A stretch of 64,000 nt of DNA, taken from contig NW_026732720.1 of assembly GCF_028476545.1 (NCBI RefSeq), positions 222,501 to 286,500 on the forward strand, given 5' to 3'. Below the pieces are notes generated by a model. It was not told the origin of the DNA. It did no database searches and saw only the letters and a program-made list of their open reading frames with translations. Below, piece after piece: positions 27,930-40,240 of this stretch. Made by a program: the position numbers and the translations under genes. How positions within the stretch are numbered: the first letter of the stretch is position 1; every line of letters begins with the position of its first letter. Source of the DNA: Physella acuta. Taxonomy: Eukaryota > Mollusca > Gastropoda > Physidae.

Positions 27930-28250
27930 TGGCTGTGTTTCAATGACTGAGCATGTTGTATGTGTGTGGATGTGTTTGAATGACAGAAGATGTTGTATGT
28001 GTGGAAGTGTTTAAATGACTGAGCATGTATGTGTGTTGATGTCTCTGGGTGCCGTATGTGTGTGAACATGTGTGAATGTGATTGTGTGGATGTGTACTTC
28101 TTGTGTGTGCGGTTGTGTTTTTTTTTAATTTTTGTATATTTTTTTAGAGTGTTAGTAGATTGTTGCATAGATGTCACATTTGTTATATAGATGTCACATA
28201 TGTTCTATAGATGTCACAATTGTTCAATAACTGTCACATTTGTTCTGTTT
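27930..28250. repeat. Two adjacent degenerate minisatellites
   Basis: A unit of about 43 bp with 'GAATGACTGAGCATGTTGTA' recurs at 27940-28080, and a 23-bp unit 'ATAGATGTCACATTTGTT' recurs four times at 28165-28245. Confidence 0.7.
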
Positions 28251-28909
28251 TCGATGCAAAATCGGGAAACATAAATTATATTATACGACACAAGTATTTA
28301 AATTTGGGAATGACGATTACTTTTAAAACTAATTATTCTGAAGATAACACAGATGTCTATGTGGTTATAAAATAAAAGGGTAAGTCATTTTTTTTTTTTA
28401 CACTATTAAGCTCCAGTGCTTCTGTCTGTGTTTATAAAAGACTGAATTATTACCTTCTATTACCAGGGAAACTAACTCGTAATCTTGGTGACCCAGACTC
28501 TGAGTATGATGTCACATGATTATTACACGCCATCCCATAATTTGTCCTTCAAAATACCGTATCCCTTCCTTTCTCATAAAGCCAAATAATATCTGAACAT
28601 CGCTTTCTTAGGTACGCGAGTCTCCACTTTTTAATTCAATTTTTAACTATTTTTTTCCAGCTTCTTAATTAAATCATTGCGTACTGAAATGTTGCATCTT
28701 CGAAGGTGTTTTATACTTGATACGATAAAAAATTGTAATACCATAACCACGAAAAAGTAGATCGTTCTTGCTTAAACATTGCGACCTCCGAACTCTGACC
28801 TCCCCTGACCTCACCGCTCGCTTGAAAGTAGTCCTAGCTGTAGTTTAACATGGCGACACTAATTAAATACAAGCTCTGTGTCCGAAGATCTTTAGGTACA
28901 CTTTTAAAG

Positions 28910-29175
28910 TTTACGGTCCATGGGGCAGTTTAAGTAGTGTACGCCTGTTTCGGTGATCTCGGCATATGAAGGGATAGTGTGGTCAGCAGTGTGCCGAGCC
29001 GCCATTACTTTCGGAGCTGCGTGGACTCAGGGACGTTCTACTGACGCAAATCCGGGATTCGAACTGGAGACTTTCGCGTTGGCACTAGTCCTCACCGTAC
29101 TGCTGTCCGAAACCCGCTCCTTGATGAAGGCTTTCGGGTTAGCAGTCGAATGCTCTAATTTTCGACCACGCCGTA
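28910..29175 (-). mobile_element. SINE family B with a rearranged head
   Basis: The minus strand has GGCGTGGTCGAAAATTAGAG and 'GACTGCTAACCCGAAAG', then an extra block of about 55 bp before 'CCAGTTCGAATCCCGG'. The rest is standard: 'GTCCCTGAGTCCACGCAGC', 'GGCGGCTCGGCACACTGC', 'TTCATATGCCGAGATCAC'. The extra block repeats 'CGAAAG' and suggests a duplicated anticodon region. Confidence 0.7.
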
Positions 29176-29189
29176 TTCGTTTGTCTGAA

Positions 29190-29480
29190 GGTCGATTTCC
29201 TAATTCTAATAGTACATCTAGAGGTCTATTTCTTAATTCTACTAGATATCCAGATGTCTATTTCCTAATTCTATTAGTTTATCTCGATGTCTATTTCCTA
29301 ATTCTATTAGTTTATCTAGAGGTCTATTTCCTAATTCTATTAATTTATCTAGATGTCTATTTCCTAATTCTATTAGTTTATCTAGAGGTCTATTTTTAAA
29401 TTCTATTAGTTTGTGTAAGGGTCTATTTTTTAAATTCTATTAGTTTGTGTAAAGGTCTAGTTCTTAATTCTCCTTTTTTT
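29190..29480. repeat. 33-bp minisatellite
   Basis: About eight units of 'GTCTATTTCCTAATTCTATT' followed by 'AGTTTATCTAGAG'. Confidence 0.88.
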
Positions 29481-29564
29481 TCTAGATCATATACCTTCAT
29501 TCTTCCAACATTTGTTTAGCGTCTACTCTTAATTATATAAAAGCTGGTCTGGAAATATATTCTA

Positions 29565-31069
29565 CTAGCCGTCCCGGCCAGGCCCTGCTCTGGCTTCTGT
29601 GAAAAACCTTTCTGTTAAAGACCATTACGTGTATGTTTAGTTATCATCATAAACCCGGCATTGCTGCCCACCCAAACTACAACCAACCAAAACCAAAATA
29701 ACAAAACGCAAATAAAAGCTAACACAATTACAAATACAAACGAAAACAAAAACTTACAACAAACCAACCACAACCACAAACACCAATACGAACACAAAGA
29801 AAAAAGCAAACGAAAACAAACCAAATCCAAACACAAAACCAACCACAAACACAAACACAAACCCAAAGAAAAAAACACAAACGAAAAAGCAAACGAAAAC
29901 AAACCAAATCCAAACGCAAAACCAACCACAAACCCAAAGAAAAAAACACAAAAGAAAAAAAAACGAAAACAAACCAAATCCAAACGCAAAACCAACCTCA
30001 AACACAAACACAAACGCAAACCCAATGAAAATAAAACACAAACGAAAACAAAAAAAGAAAGAACAAAAACGAACCAAATCAAAACGCAACCACTAACGCA
30101 AACCCAACCTAAAGACAAAGAAAACACTAACGCGAACATAAACGCACAGTGCTCACGGGGCTGAATCGCCTGCTTCAGCTTAATAAACGACTATAGTACC
30201 GCAACTTATTCATAGTCTTTTGCACTCACTTTAATGAACGTAGGCGCGAAACCGAACACGGGAGGCCCGGGACCCCTAATAGCACCCTGTCTGGGCGCCA
30301 GAGGACGCACCATGACGTCACCGCCTGATTGAACTTGGTAAACGACTATAGTACATAACTTATCCATAGTCTTTTGAACTCACGCGAACGTAGATACCCT
30401 AGCGTACACCGGAAGGCCCGGGGCGCCAAATAGCACCCTGTCGGGGTGCCGGAGGACGCCCGGATTTGATTCACTTAAAGACTATAGTAACCTTTCTTAT
30501 CCATAGTCTATCGCAATGTTCAAAACAAAATTATGCAGCATAGCGCTCACATGATAGCCCAGGGTGCCAAATCGAACCGTGCAGGGGCGCCGGCGGACGC
30601 GCCTGTTTCAATTTAATAAACAATTTTAATACTCCAAGCTTATCCGTAAAATACCTACATTTGCACTTGATTAATCCCCGCTAATTATGTAATTTTTTTT
30701 TTCCCAACACCAAAACAAAGTAATTAAAAAGTAAATTATTTTCACGGAATGCAATGGTTTTATAAAGTTATAAAGGGAAGTAATTGTGTTTTTCCTAATT
30801 TATCAAAGGGAAGTAAGTGCTATAGGACTAAATAAAGACATAATTAGAATTTTTGTAAAAGATGATATTTTTTTTAAAACTTGTGTTTAATGAACATGCC
30901 GACAATTATTACTACAATTTGAAAAATGAAAATGATTTCCCAACACTTTCAATAGTAATTTTTTAGCTCATAAATTTAGACAAATGCGCACGATAATTTT
31001 CTAACTTTTAAATTCGTACACTTCCAACGACATACACATTACATACAGAACTGAGCTTTATATATTAGA
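29565..31069 (-). mobile_element. Helitron-like non-autonomous repeat, copy 3 (expanded)
   Basis: Ends match copies 1 and 2 (minus-strand TCTAATATATAAAGCTC at 31069, CTAG at 29565, A and T flanks). It is about 450 bp longer because of a GC-rich tandem region at 30225-30610 with three to four units of about 120-135 bp that share 'GACTATAGTA', 'ATAGCACCCTGTC' and 'GCCGGAGGACGC'. The A/C-only tract lies at 29650-30130. Confidence 0.55.
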
Positions 31070-31299
31070 TTATTTTCCCGAAAGTTTGTTTTTGGTTGGT
31101 GTATTTCATCACGTGACCGAGGTGGGGGAAAAAAATCAAAACAACCCCACCCACTGTTGAAATAGCACGCCATCACTGTGATACCGGCGGCCGGACGTAA
31201 TTCTATTTCCACGTTAGCTCTCTCAATTACTGACCGGCACCGTCCAGCGTGGGCTTGACCAGGACACGTCTCGTCTTCCAGATTTATTTGCAGGAGACG

Positions 31300-32330
31300 C
31301 TGCAGTGGTATCGATACTGATCCGCGTTTGTGTACCCACGCAATAAAAGGGAGCACGAGAATGTTATTTGGTATCGATTCTGATCAACTTTGGGGATTCA
31401 TTCATCGAAAGTGAGTAGTCGATGCTGAAGTGGTATCGATACCGATCCACTTTGTGTTTTGATGAAGTACAAGGGTGCAGCAGACGTTTCGTCGGTATCG
31501 ATACTGATCAACTATAGGTTTACATACAATAGGGCTGTATACGTCAAAGTAGTATCGATACTGATCCAGTTTATGTTCCTATATAATACAGTAGTGCACT
31601 AGACGATTCGTTGGTATCGGTACTGATCAAGTTGCGCTTTTCATGAACAGTGTTTCTTCCAGACTTTTTTCTCCGGGGGGGGGGGGGGCACTTGAAGTTT
31701 TCGAGTGGGGGGGGGGGGACGAACTAAAATTTTCGGGGGTGCGGACACTGTTAAAAGTATATATTTTATTTATAAATTCCATTTAGTTCGTGGGGTTGTA
31801 GACTCCCCCCCCCCTCCCCTACGAAGAGATGCCTGGAAGAAACTCTGTTTATGAACCAAAAATAAGCAGTAGTTGCAGCAGAGATATCGATACCGATCAA
31901 CTTTGGGTATTCATGCATCGTAAGTGAGCAGACGTTTAGTGGTATCGATACTGATACCAGTTTATGTCCCCATGTATTGAAAAAAATCATGTGGCAGTGC
32001 GTTGGTACTGAAAAAAAAATCTCTTTTAAGTTTATATGAGTTAAAAATAAGCAGAGAATGTTGCAAGGGTATAATTATTTATCTTAACTAGTCCTCATCT
32101 TAAAAAAGAGAGGTAAATATCGATATTTATGCAGTGTCCACATTCAATACCAATATAATGAAACGGATCCTTAACCGGTGCATAGGTATCGATACTGATC
32201 CAGTTTCTTTTTTAATGTATTGAAAAAAAAACTCGCCGTTGAATTGGTATCGATATAATCCACTTTCGTTCCCAATGTATAAACACTCAACAGAGGACCC
32301 TACATTGGCATCGATACTGGACCGTGAGAA
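31300..32330. repeat. 60-bp degenerate array centred on TATCGATA
   Basis: The core GGTATCGATACTGATC occurs near 31307, 31371, 31431, 31492, 31552, 31612, 31883, 31942, 32185, 32247 and 32308, at 59-64 bp spacing inside each block. The gap at 31648-31847 is a MITE insertion, and 32000-32180 is decayed. Spacer sequence between cores is loosely conserved. Confidence 0.85.
31648..31847 (+). mobile_element. hAT MITE of the CAGTGTTTCTT family, inserted in the array
   Basis: Ends CAGTGTTTCTTCCAG and CTGGAAGAAACTCTG are inverted. Flanks TTCATGAA (31640-31647) and TTTATGAA (31848-31855) are an 8-bp duplication with one difference. The interior has G runs and 'GCGGACACTG'. Confidence 0.85.
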
Positions 32331-33275
32331 TCGATTCTCGTATGTAGACATTTTGCATCCCGGCTTCACTGAGCATATGAAGTTAATAGAAAACAGAACC
32401 ACTGACAGATGATTGAGTTAGGGGAGAGAATCCTGAGGTAAAGATGATGATTTGTTTCAATATTTGCACACAGGGGTTGTCTAACGTGTATTAACAATTG
32501 ATTCCGACTGTCAGTTTCGGAATTTGAACAAAATAGGAATGAATGAATAGCGTGGCATTCCCGGGTTATTAGTTAAGACATTCTGATAAAATGTATAAAA
32601 CACAATACGTAAAACTAAAAAAAAATTTTTTTTCTGTACTTTGGTCCAACGTGAGATTTGTCTATGGTAGAAACTGGACCGGACGAGATGCTGTACCAGA
32701 TTGGATGCTTTGATTTGTCTTTCAAAAAGTCAGATCGTGATCGGGTAGGTCTTTGATTGATATTTCATTTTTTCCGTCTTCGTCTTTGATTGATATTTCA
32801 TTTTTCCGTCCTCGTTTTTATTGGCATTCCATTTTTTTCCGTCCACGTCTTTGATTCACATCCCATTTTTCCGTCCTTCGGGGTATTTGAGTCTGCGGGT
32901 TTCATCATGTTAGATTAAGCGAGGACAACGCACTGCGGTACAGTAAGAATTAAGCTAAGGGTCGGATACCAAACACATGTAAATCATTCGACCACGGTTC
33001 AGCGAACTCAATGTGTATTCAACCGTGACGGTTCGATTTTGTTTTCCTTTCAACTTATTCAGTCAGAAAATTTCATTATGATATTTCTACTTTTCTAACA
33101 ATCTTGCTGGGATAAAAAAAATAGACTGTATCTCTTTTTACGTTAAATGTACTCTTTCTTTTCAATGAATACTAGACATAAAAGTAAACACTACATGCTT
33201 GATAGAAACTGCACTTGCTAATTCTGAGCTCTACGTGAGCTCCCTATCTTTATCTTAACTTTTCAATATATCTTA

Positions 33276-33277
<2 letters not shown>
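32331..33277. repeat. No gene; 33-bp tandem repeat at 32745-32880
   Basis: Four units of 'CGTCTTTGATTGATATTTCA' with 'TTTTTCCGTC'. The rest shows no feature. Confidence 0.6.
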
Positions 33278-33334
<57 letters not shown>

Positions 33335-33348
33335 CTAATATATATATT

Positions 33349-33427
<79 letters not shown>

Positions 33428-33460
33428 GTATATATATATATATGTATATATATATACCGT
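33278..33460. repeat. (AT)n microsatellite with GT interruptions
   Basis: AT dinucleotides with several GTAT interruptions. Confidence 0.95.
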
Positions 33461-35235
33461 ATGTATACAAAGACGGGACGCTGACTGGACTATCCATCAC
33501 AAAACCATTCAATCTCTATCCACCACACAATATTTCCAGCAACCACTAGCTGCCAACTACACTTACTCTAGCGTCCAAGACTGAGACATCGATCAATAAC
33601 TATCGGTACACAATCTAGCCCAGTTATATCTACATTTGTATCCGTCCATAGGGCCATTGAGTCACAGGTCAGTTCTTTATGTTGGTCAGTAGAGAAGATT
33701 GAATGATAAACTATGACGAGAGCTGCGGACGGACAAATATTTTCATTTGGAAGCGAAGGTGAACAATGTTTACAAATAAATAAATAAATTTAAAATTTAT
33801 TTTTGAGATTTTATGTGCGAGAATGAAGTTAAAAAAATAATTTTTATCTTGTTATAAAACTATTTTTTTCCCTCTTCGTTGTAATGTTTGTTTTAAAAAA
33901 AATGCATCGCCATTAACATGAGCGATATTCACAAGCCACGCATGGCAACACGCATTCCCAATCATTGATGTCTGCATTACGCCTTAGATTTTGTAACATT
34001 TTAAAATAATTTTTTTTAACAATTGAAAAAAATAATTATGATTAGTTTGAAACATAATAATTTTTTATTAAGTTAATTTTTTTTTAATTATTTTTTTTTT
34101 TTTTTTTTTAAGTTTTTTTTTTTTTTTTTTTAAAATGGTAACTTTTATTACAATGGTTGTGCATTAAAAAGGGTGAAATGATGTCTTTAAACAACAAGGA
34201 CATTATCTTCAAACCTAAAACTTGAATGTTGTTTTGGCAATTTCAAAAGTAAATAGCCTACTTACACATAAAGAATAAATAACTTTAATGGTACAATATT
34301 TTGACATGTTTTCTATTTAAATTTTGACATGTTTTCTATTTAAGTTTTAGTCTCAAAAAGATATTTTAAATTTAACATTATCTTAATAAAAAACAAACTG
34401 TAGCAATGTCCCTAATTTTTATAAACAATAATCAGAAATTGAAAATAAAAAAATGAATGGTAAAACTGAATACTTACATAATTATTTTAACATATTAACC
34501 TAATGAATATTTCAAGTCAATCTATCATTATCAAAGTAAAAGTGACAAACAGTATGACAAACAAAAATAAAATAGTTATAGCAGGATTAAGAAAATCATC
34601 AGCATATTTATTTGCCAGCCTGTTTCCCTAACATATGATAGATCTTTTTTTTTTAAGTTAAACATTATTTTTTAAACATTTCGGAAACTACTCATCGTTG
34701 AAAGACAATCGAGCTTCTAGCTATAAAGAAAAGAATATTTGTTTTTTTAAGTGCAAGATTAATTGGCAGCTAATGCCGAGAGTAATTGACGAAGACATTT
34801 AAGTAAGATTTAACGTTTCTCTTGTAATTTATTTTATTTTATTTTTTTATTTTTTTGCGAAACCTGATGAAGTTCTATTGCCGAAACACTGTTATCGTAA
34901 TCGATTGGAAAATCTGTTTTTAGCTAAGTTTGTCTCCCTTTTTAGTGTCGTTTGTGAGTGCTAAGGTAGATAAGGATCAGACGTAGAGTAAATGTAGATA
35001 AAAAGGCGGATGGATAAACCGGATAATAGCTATGAGATTAATGAATGATTTGGTCAGGTTATAATAAGGATAACATCGGGATAAGTTATATTTGTGTCTT
35101 AAGACAGGGCTTAATTACGTCCAGCTAGGGGACGTAATTAAGACCAGTTAGGGGAGGCAGTTACATCATGTCAGAGGAGACAGTTAAGTCAAGTGAAAGG
35201 AGGCAGTGAAGTCAAGTAAGGGAAAGAAATTACGG
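33461..35235. other. AT-rich, no gene seen; T runs near 34080-34130
   Basis: No coding, RNA or transposon feature could be supported. A weak 24-bp repeat with 'GGAGGCAGTTA' lies at 35110-35225. Confidence 0.4.
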
Positions 35236-35243
35236 ACTACATC

Positions 35244-35466
35244 CAGTGGCGTAGCTAGGATTTTTGGGCCCCTATGCAAAAAGTGTTAGTGGGCCCCTCA
35301 GAGGCGTAGCGATCCTTCCCGGAGACTGGGGACAAACTTTCGATTTGCACCCCCCCCCTTCAGACTTTCGATTTGCACTCCCCCCTCAAACTTTCGAAAA
35401 AGGGTCCCTATTTGCCTTGGGCACCTATGCCTTGCCTACGCTAGCTTTACGGTAGCTACGCCACTG
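35244..35466 (+). mobile_element. hAT MITE of the CAGTGGCGTA family, copy 3
   Basis: Ends CAGTGGCGTAGCTAGG and GTAGCTACGCCACTG with a perfect 8-bp duplication ACTACATC at 35236-35243 and 35467-35474. Internal units 'CTTTCGATTTGCACCCCC' are repeated. Confidence 0.93.
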
Positions 35467-35479
35467 ACTACATCCACAC

Positions 35480-36262
35480 TATAAAACTGTCACAAACCAC
35501 ATCCACTATAAAACTGTCACAAACCACACTCATCTCAAACTTGTCACACCTTCAAACTGTCACATACCACACTAATCTCAAACTGTCACAAACCACACTA
35601 ATCTCAAACTTGTCACACCTTCAAACTGTCACAAACCACACTAATCTCAAACTTGTCACACCTTCAAACTGTCACAAACCACACTAATCTCAAACTTGTC
35701 ACACCTTCAAACTGTCACAAACCACACTAATCTCAAACTTGTCACACCTTCAAACTGTCACAAACCACACTAATCTCAAACTGTCACAAACCACACTCAT
35801 CTCAAACTTGTCACACCTTCAAACTGTCACAAACCACACTAATCTCAAACTGTCACAAACCACACTCATCTCAAACTTGTCACACCTTCAAACTGTCACA
35901 AACCACACTAATCTCAAACTGTCACAAACCACACTAATCTCAAACTGTCACAAACCACACTAATCTCAAACTTGTCACACCTTCAAACTGTCACAAACCA
36001 CACTAATCTCAAACTGTCACAAACCACACTAATCTCAAACTTGTCACACACCTTCAAACTGTCACAAACCACACTAATCTCAAACTTGTCACACCTTCAA
36101 ACTGTCACAAACCACACTAATCTCAAACTGTCACAAACCACACTAATCTCAAACTTGTCACACACACTCAAACTGTCACAAACCACACTAATCTCAAACT
36201 GTCACAAACCACACTAATCTCAAACTTGTCACACCTTCAAACTGTCACAAACCACACGCCAC
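35480..36262. repeat. Two-unit minisatellite (about 43 and 26 bp)
   Basis: Long units 'ACTAATCTCAAACTTGTCAC' plus 'ACCTTCAAACTGTCACAAACC' and short units lacking the 'TTGTCACACC' part are interleaved irregularly. Confidence 0.93.
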
Positions 36263-36429
36263 CAACAACCATCTACACACCTCTCAGTCCCGAGAAATCT
36301 GATGTTTAAAAAATTAATTCTAATTACTGGCCTGGTGCCGGTTCTCTCTATAATTAAAGAGTGTCAGGCGCAGAAGTCAGTAATTATCTGAGAAATGTTA
36401 ATCAACGTCAACATCATTAACAGGACAGG

Positions 36430-37808
36430 TGACATTAGATGAACAGGGAAGTAGTGAGACTAAGGTGAACACACAGTTAAACTAAGGTGAGAAGAGAGAA
36501 GAGGTGAGACTAGGGTGAGCAGAGAAGTAGTGAGACTAAGGTTAAACTAACGTAAGCAGAGAGAAGAGGTGAGACTAGGGTGAGAAGAGAAATGGTGAGA
36601 CAAAGGTGAGCAGAGAAATGGTGAGACTAGACTAAGGTGAGAAGAGAAATGGTGAGACTAAGGTGAACAGAGAAATGGTGAGACAAAGGTGAGCAGAGAA
36701 ATGGTGAGACTAGACTAAGGTGAGAAGAGAAATGGTGAGACTAAGGTGAACAGAGAAATGGTGAGACAAAGGTGAGCAGAGAAATGGTGAGACTAGACTA
36801 AGGTGAGAAGAGAAATGGTGAGACTAAGGTGAACAGAGAAATGGTGAGACAAAGGTGAGCAGAGAAATGGTGAGACTAGACTAAGGTGAGAAGAGAAATG
36901 GTGAGACTAAGGTGAACAGAGAAATGGTGAGACAAAGGTGAGCAGAGAAATGGTGAGACTAGACTAAGGTGAGAAGAGAAATGGTGAGACTAAGGTGAAC
37001 AGAGAAATGGTGAGACTAAGGTGAGCAGAGAAATGGTGAGACTAAGGTGAACAGAGAAATGGTGAGACTAAAATGAACAGAGAAATGGTTAGACTAAGGT
37101 GAACAGAGAAATGGTGAGATAAAGTGAGTATAGAAATGGTGAGACTAAGTTGAGTAGAGAAATGGTGAGACTAGGGTGAGCAGAACAATGGTGAGATAAA
37201 GTGAGTATAGAAATGGTGAGACTAAGGTGAGCAGAGAAATGGTGAGACTAAGGTGAACACACAGATAGTTAAACTAAGGTGAGCAGAGAAATGGTGAGAT
37301 AAAGTGAGTATAGAAATGGTGAGACTGAGCAGAGAAATGGTGAGACTGAGCAGAGAAATGGTGAGACTGAGCAGAGAAATGGTGAGACTGAGCAGAGAAA
37401 TGGTGAGACTGAGCAGAGAAATGGTGAGACTGAGCAGAGAAATGGTGAGACAGAGCAGAGAAATGGTGAGACTGAGCAGAGAAACGGTGAGACAGAGCAG
37501 AGAAATGGTGAGACAGAGCAGAGAAATGGTGAGACTGAGCAGAGAAATGGTGAGACTGAGCAGAGAAATGGTGAGACTGAGCAGAGAAATGGTGAGACAG
37601 AGCAGAGAAATGGTGAGACAGAGCAGAGAAATGGTGAGACTGAGCAGAGAAATGGTGAGACTGAGCAGAGAAATGGTGAGACAGAGCAGAGAAAAGGTGA
37701 GACAGAGCAGAGAAATGGTGAGACTGAGCAGAGAAATGGTGAGACTGAGCAGAGAAATGGTGAGACTGAGCAGAGAAATGGTGAGACTGAGCAGAGAAAT
37801 GGTGAGAC
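36430..37808. repeat. Minisatellite with higher-order structure
   Basis: The basic motif is AGAGAAATGGTGAGACT. From 36625 to about 37010 an 83-bp compound unit marked by GACTAGACTAAGG repeats at 36625, 36708, 36791, 36874 and 36957. From 37313 to 37805 a 21-bp unit 'GAGCAGAGAAATGGTGAGACT' (shown shortened as AGCAGAGAAATGGTGAGACT) repeats about 23 times, with CTGAG and CAGAG variants. The 21-bp period gives open frames in several phases, which are not genes. Confidence 0.95.
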
Positions 37809-38524
37809 TATAGTTGTTGTGATAAGCGGATACAGACAACATCGTGATACAACATACAATTCAGTTCTCCAGAAATCGGCCCACAGTTTCCCTGTATTGA
37901 GTAAGCTAGGTATATAATTATACAATTCAGTTGTCCAGACATCTGCACACACTGTCTCTGTAACATGTTGGCGTCATACCACATGTATTTGTATGCAGCG
38001 TGTATCCATTTTCTGTCTTTTCGGATTTGTCGCCAGCAGATGCTAATTCTATTTGTCTGGCAAAACGTTATCAAAGCAGAACAAGTTGACACAACTTGTT
38101 GCATAACAACAGTATGGTCGACATGTTGATAGAACACGCGTCCAAAACAATAAGCGAGTTACACCAGAACAATGAAACACCCCATACACCAGGAAACACA
38201 AACTCTAATGCCATGTAAGCCAAGGTTTCCGTGAGAGCATTTGAATAACAAAACTCCCCAAAACCCCCTCAGACAGTCGTAGAAAGGGGAGGCTACAAGA
38301 TATATTCCGCAGCGCCGGGGAGTCTTGGGACAATGTAGATAACTTAAATGGAATTAGATCTAATACTGGATGTCCCGTCTGTACATCTTGTCCGAATTTT
38401 GATGTGATGTTGTTTTGGTGCTTCCTGGTTGGATACAAAGATATAATTACTTGAAAAAACAAAGTAAAGTGGGAATCAAACACAGACCCAACAACAAACA
38501 AAATGCATAAATTTTAATTAGATA

Positions 38525-38526
<2 letters not shown>
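37809..38526. other. No gene seen; duplicated 74-bp segment
   Basis: 'CAATTCAGTTCTCCAGA' and 'CAATTCAGTTGTCCAGA' head two diverged copies at 37857 and 37924. No supported gene. Confidence 0.45.
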
Positions 38527-38611
<85 letters not shown>

Positions 38612-38690
38612 TATATAATAGTTTCGCTGTCTGTCTGACAAGAACGCTCTGTCTGACAAGAACGCTCTGTCTGACAAGAACGCTCTAGAG
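38527..38690. repeat. (AT)n microsatellite and a 20-bp triplication
   Basis: AT run to 38610, then 'CTGTCTGACAAGAACGCT' three times at 38629-38688. Confidence 0.92.
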
Positions 38691-39049
38691 AAAACACAAG
38701 GAAATTAAAAACATGCATAGTATTTCGAAAAACGAAGTATGACGTCGACACATTTAGCACAGAGTAGAAAATAATCTCAAACCGGAGAGTAAACATTGAA
38801 TAAAAGGAAATTTTGTCTTATCTAAGTGGTTTGCGTGAAGAGTTTCTTTCATACAATTCTTCGGGTAGGGGCGAAGCCCCACCCCCGCGTAAGAACGTCT
38901 GAGCCCCACCCCCCCCCTCCCTAACTCAAAAGAAATTTCTTCATCGATACTATAATAAAATTACCGCCTAATTAATGTGTCTAATCTAAAAAGTGGTTTT
39001 CTTGCAATTTCTTTAATGCAATTCTTCGGGTAGTGGCTAAGCGCGACAC

Positions 39050-39360
39050 CAGTGTTTCTTTCAGACTTTTTCCTCCCCGGAGAGGGGTGGGGGTACTTGA
39101 AATTTTCGGGGGCGGGGGTAGAATTTTCTGGGAGGGGGCGGACACTGGAAAAAGTATATAATTATATTTCGTTGAATGGGACGGTAGACATGTTTTTTTT
39201 TGGGGGGGGGGGGGGGTTGGGGGTGGGGTGGGGGTGGGGGGCGGTGTGTGGGGGGTAGTGTGTGGGGGGTGGGGGGTGGTGTGTGGGGGTGGGGGGGTGG
39301 GGGTGGTGGGGGTGGGGGACGGTGTGTGGGGGGGTGGGTTGGTTTTAGTTTAGAGAAAAG
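39050..39360 (+). mobile_element. CAGTGTTTCTT MITE, one end only, with a G-rich expansion
   Basis: It starts CAGTGTTTCTTTCAG and has the 'GCGGACACTGGAAAAAGTAT' middle. After 39200 it runs into about 150 bp of G/T-only sequence (GGGTGGGGGTG type). The inverted end was not found. Confidence 0.55.
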
Positions 39361-39417
39361 AGACAGCACTATCAGCCTAGCGCCCGTTGTACCCTTCCTC
39401 AACGGGCCATTTTTCTC

Positions 39418-39419
<2 letters not shown>

Positions 39420-39515
<96 letters not shown>
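39420..39515. repeat. (AT)n(GT)n microsatellite
   Basis: AT run followed by GTGTGTGTGTGT. Confidence 0.95.
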
Positions 39516-40235
39516 TTGAAAGGATGCTTTCGTGCCTGCGTGTAAATGAGTATGTTATTGTGCGTGTGTGCGCTTGTGTATGTTTAAACCTTAATTCATT
39601 ATGAAAATACTCAATTTAAAAGGCAGATAGCTAATTCGAATTGGAACCCTAAATCCCGTGTGACACTATGTGCATTCTCTCCTCTGACACTATATTTTTT
39701 TTCTTATTATTTTAGCCGGTTTTTTTAATCATACTGTTTGACAAAAATATAGTACTTGTAGAAGACAAAGCCTACAACAGACTTGTGTCTCGTGGAGCTA
39801 ATGTACAGTTAAAATGTTGGCGATTGTTTTGACGAGGATTGTTTGTGGCGTGACCAGCTTCTATCTTGATCTCAGTTTCAAAGCGATGGGGACCAAGATT
39901 TTGTCTTGCGTCTTTCTTAAAAATAAAATACCGCCCAGGGCGAACACCCCCCTTCCCCCTCACACACGACACCGACCTTCTTTACGCATCACATTTACGT
40001 CCCCTAGATATTCTCGCTTAACTTGTTCAGGGGGGAAAAAACCAACGGAGTGTAAAAATAAAAGTAGAGTTAAAGTGAACAGACTGGTTTAAAAAAAAAA
40101 GATAGATTTCAGGAAAAGGGGCCATTTTAATTGAATTGAAAATGATGATGTTTAGTATTAAATGGGGCGACGGCTCGAGAAAGAAAAAAAAAGATCGATA
40201 ATATAATATTTCATGTAGAGTTAGCTTCCCTTGGC
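39516..40235. other. No feature seen
   Basis: Unique sequence; no supported gene. Confidence 0.4.
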
Positions 40236-40240
40236 TTCAT

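Noticed and set aside
29615-30164. Long hydrophobic and Lys/Asn-rich frames in the A/C-only tracts, also at 2.5-3.0 and 14.7-15.1 kb
   Set aside because: They follow from skewed composition and are not conserved in frame among the three copies.
37222-37952. Frames of about 170-227 codons on both strands of the 21-bp array
   Set aside because: Same reason: seven-codon units open in several frames.
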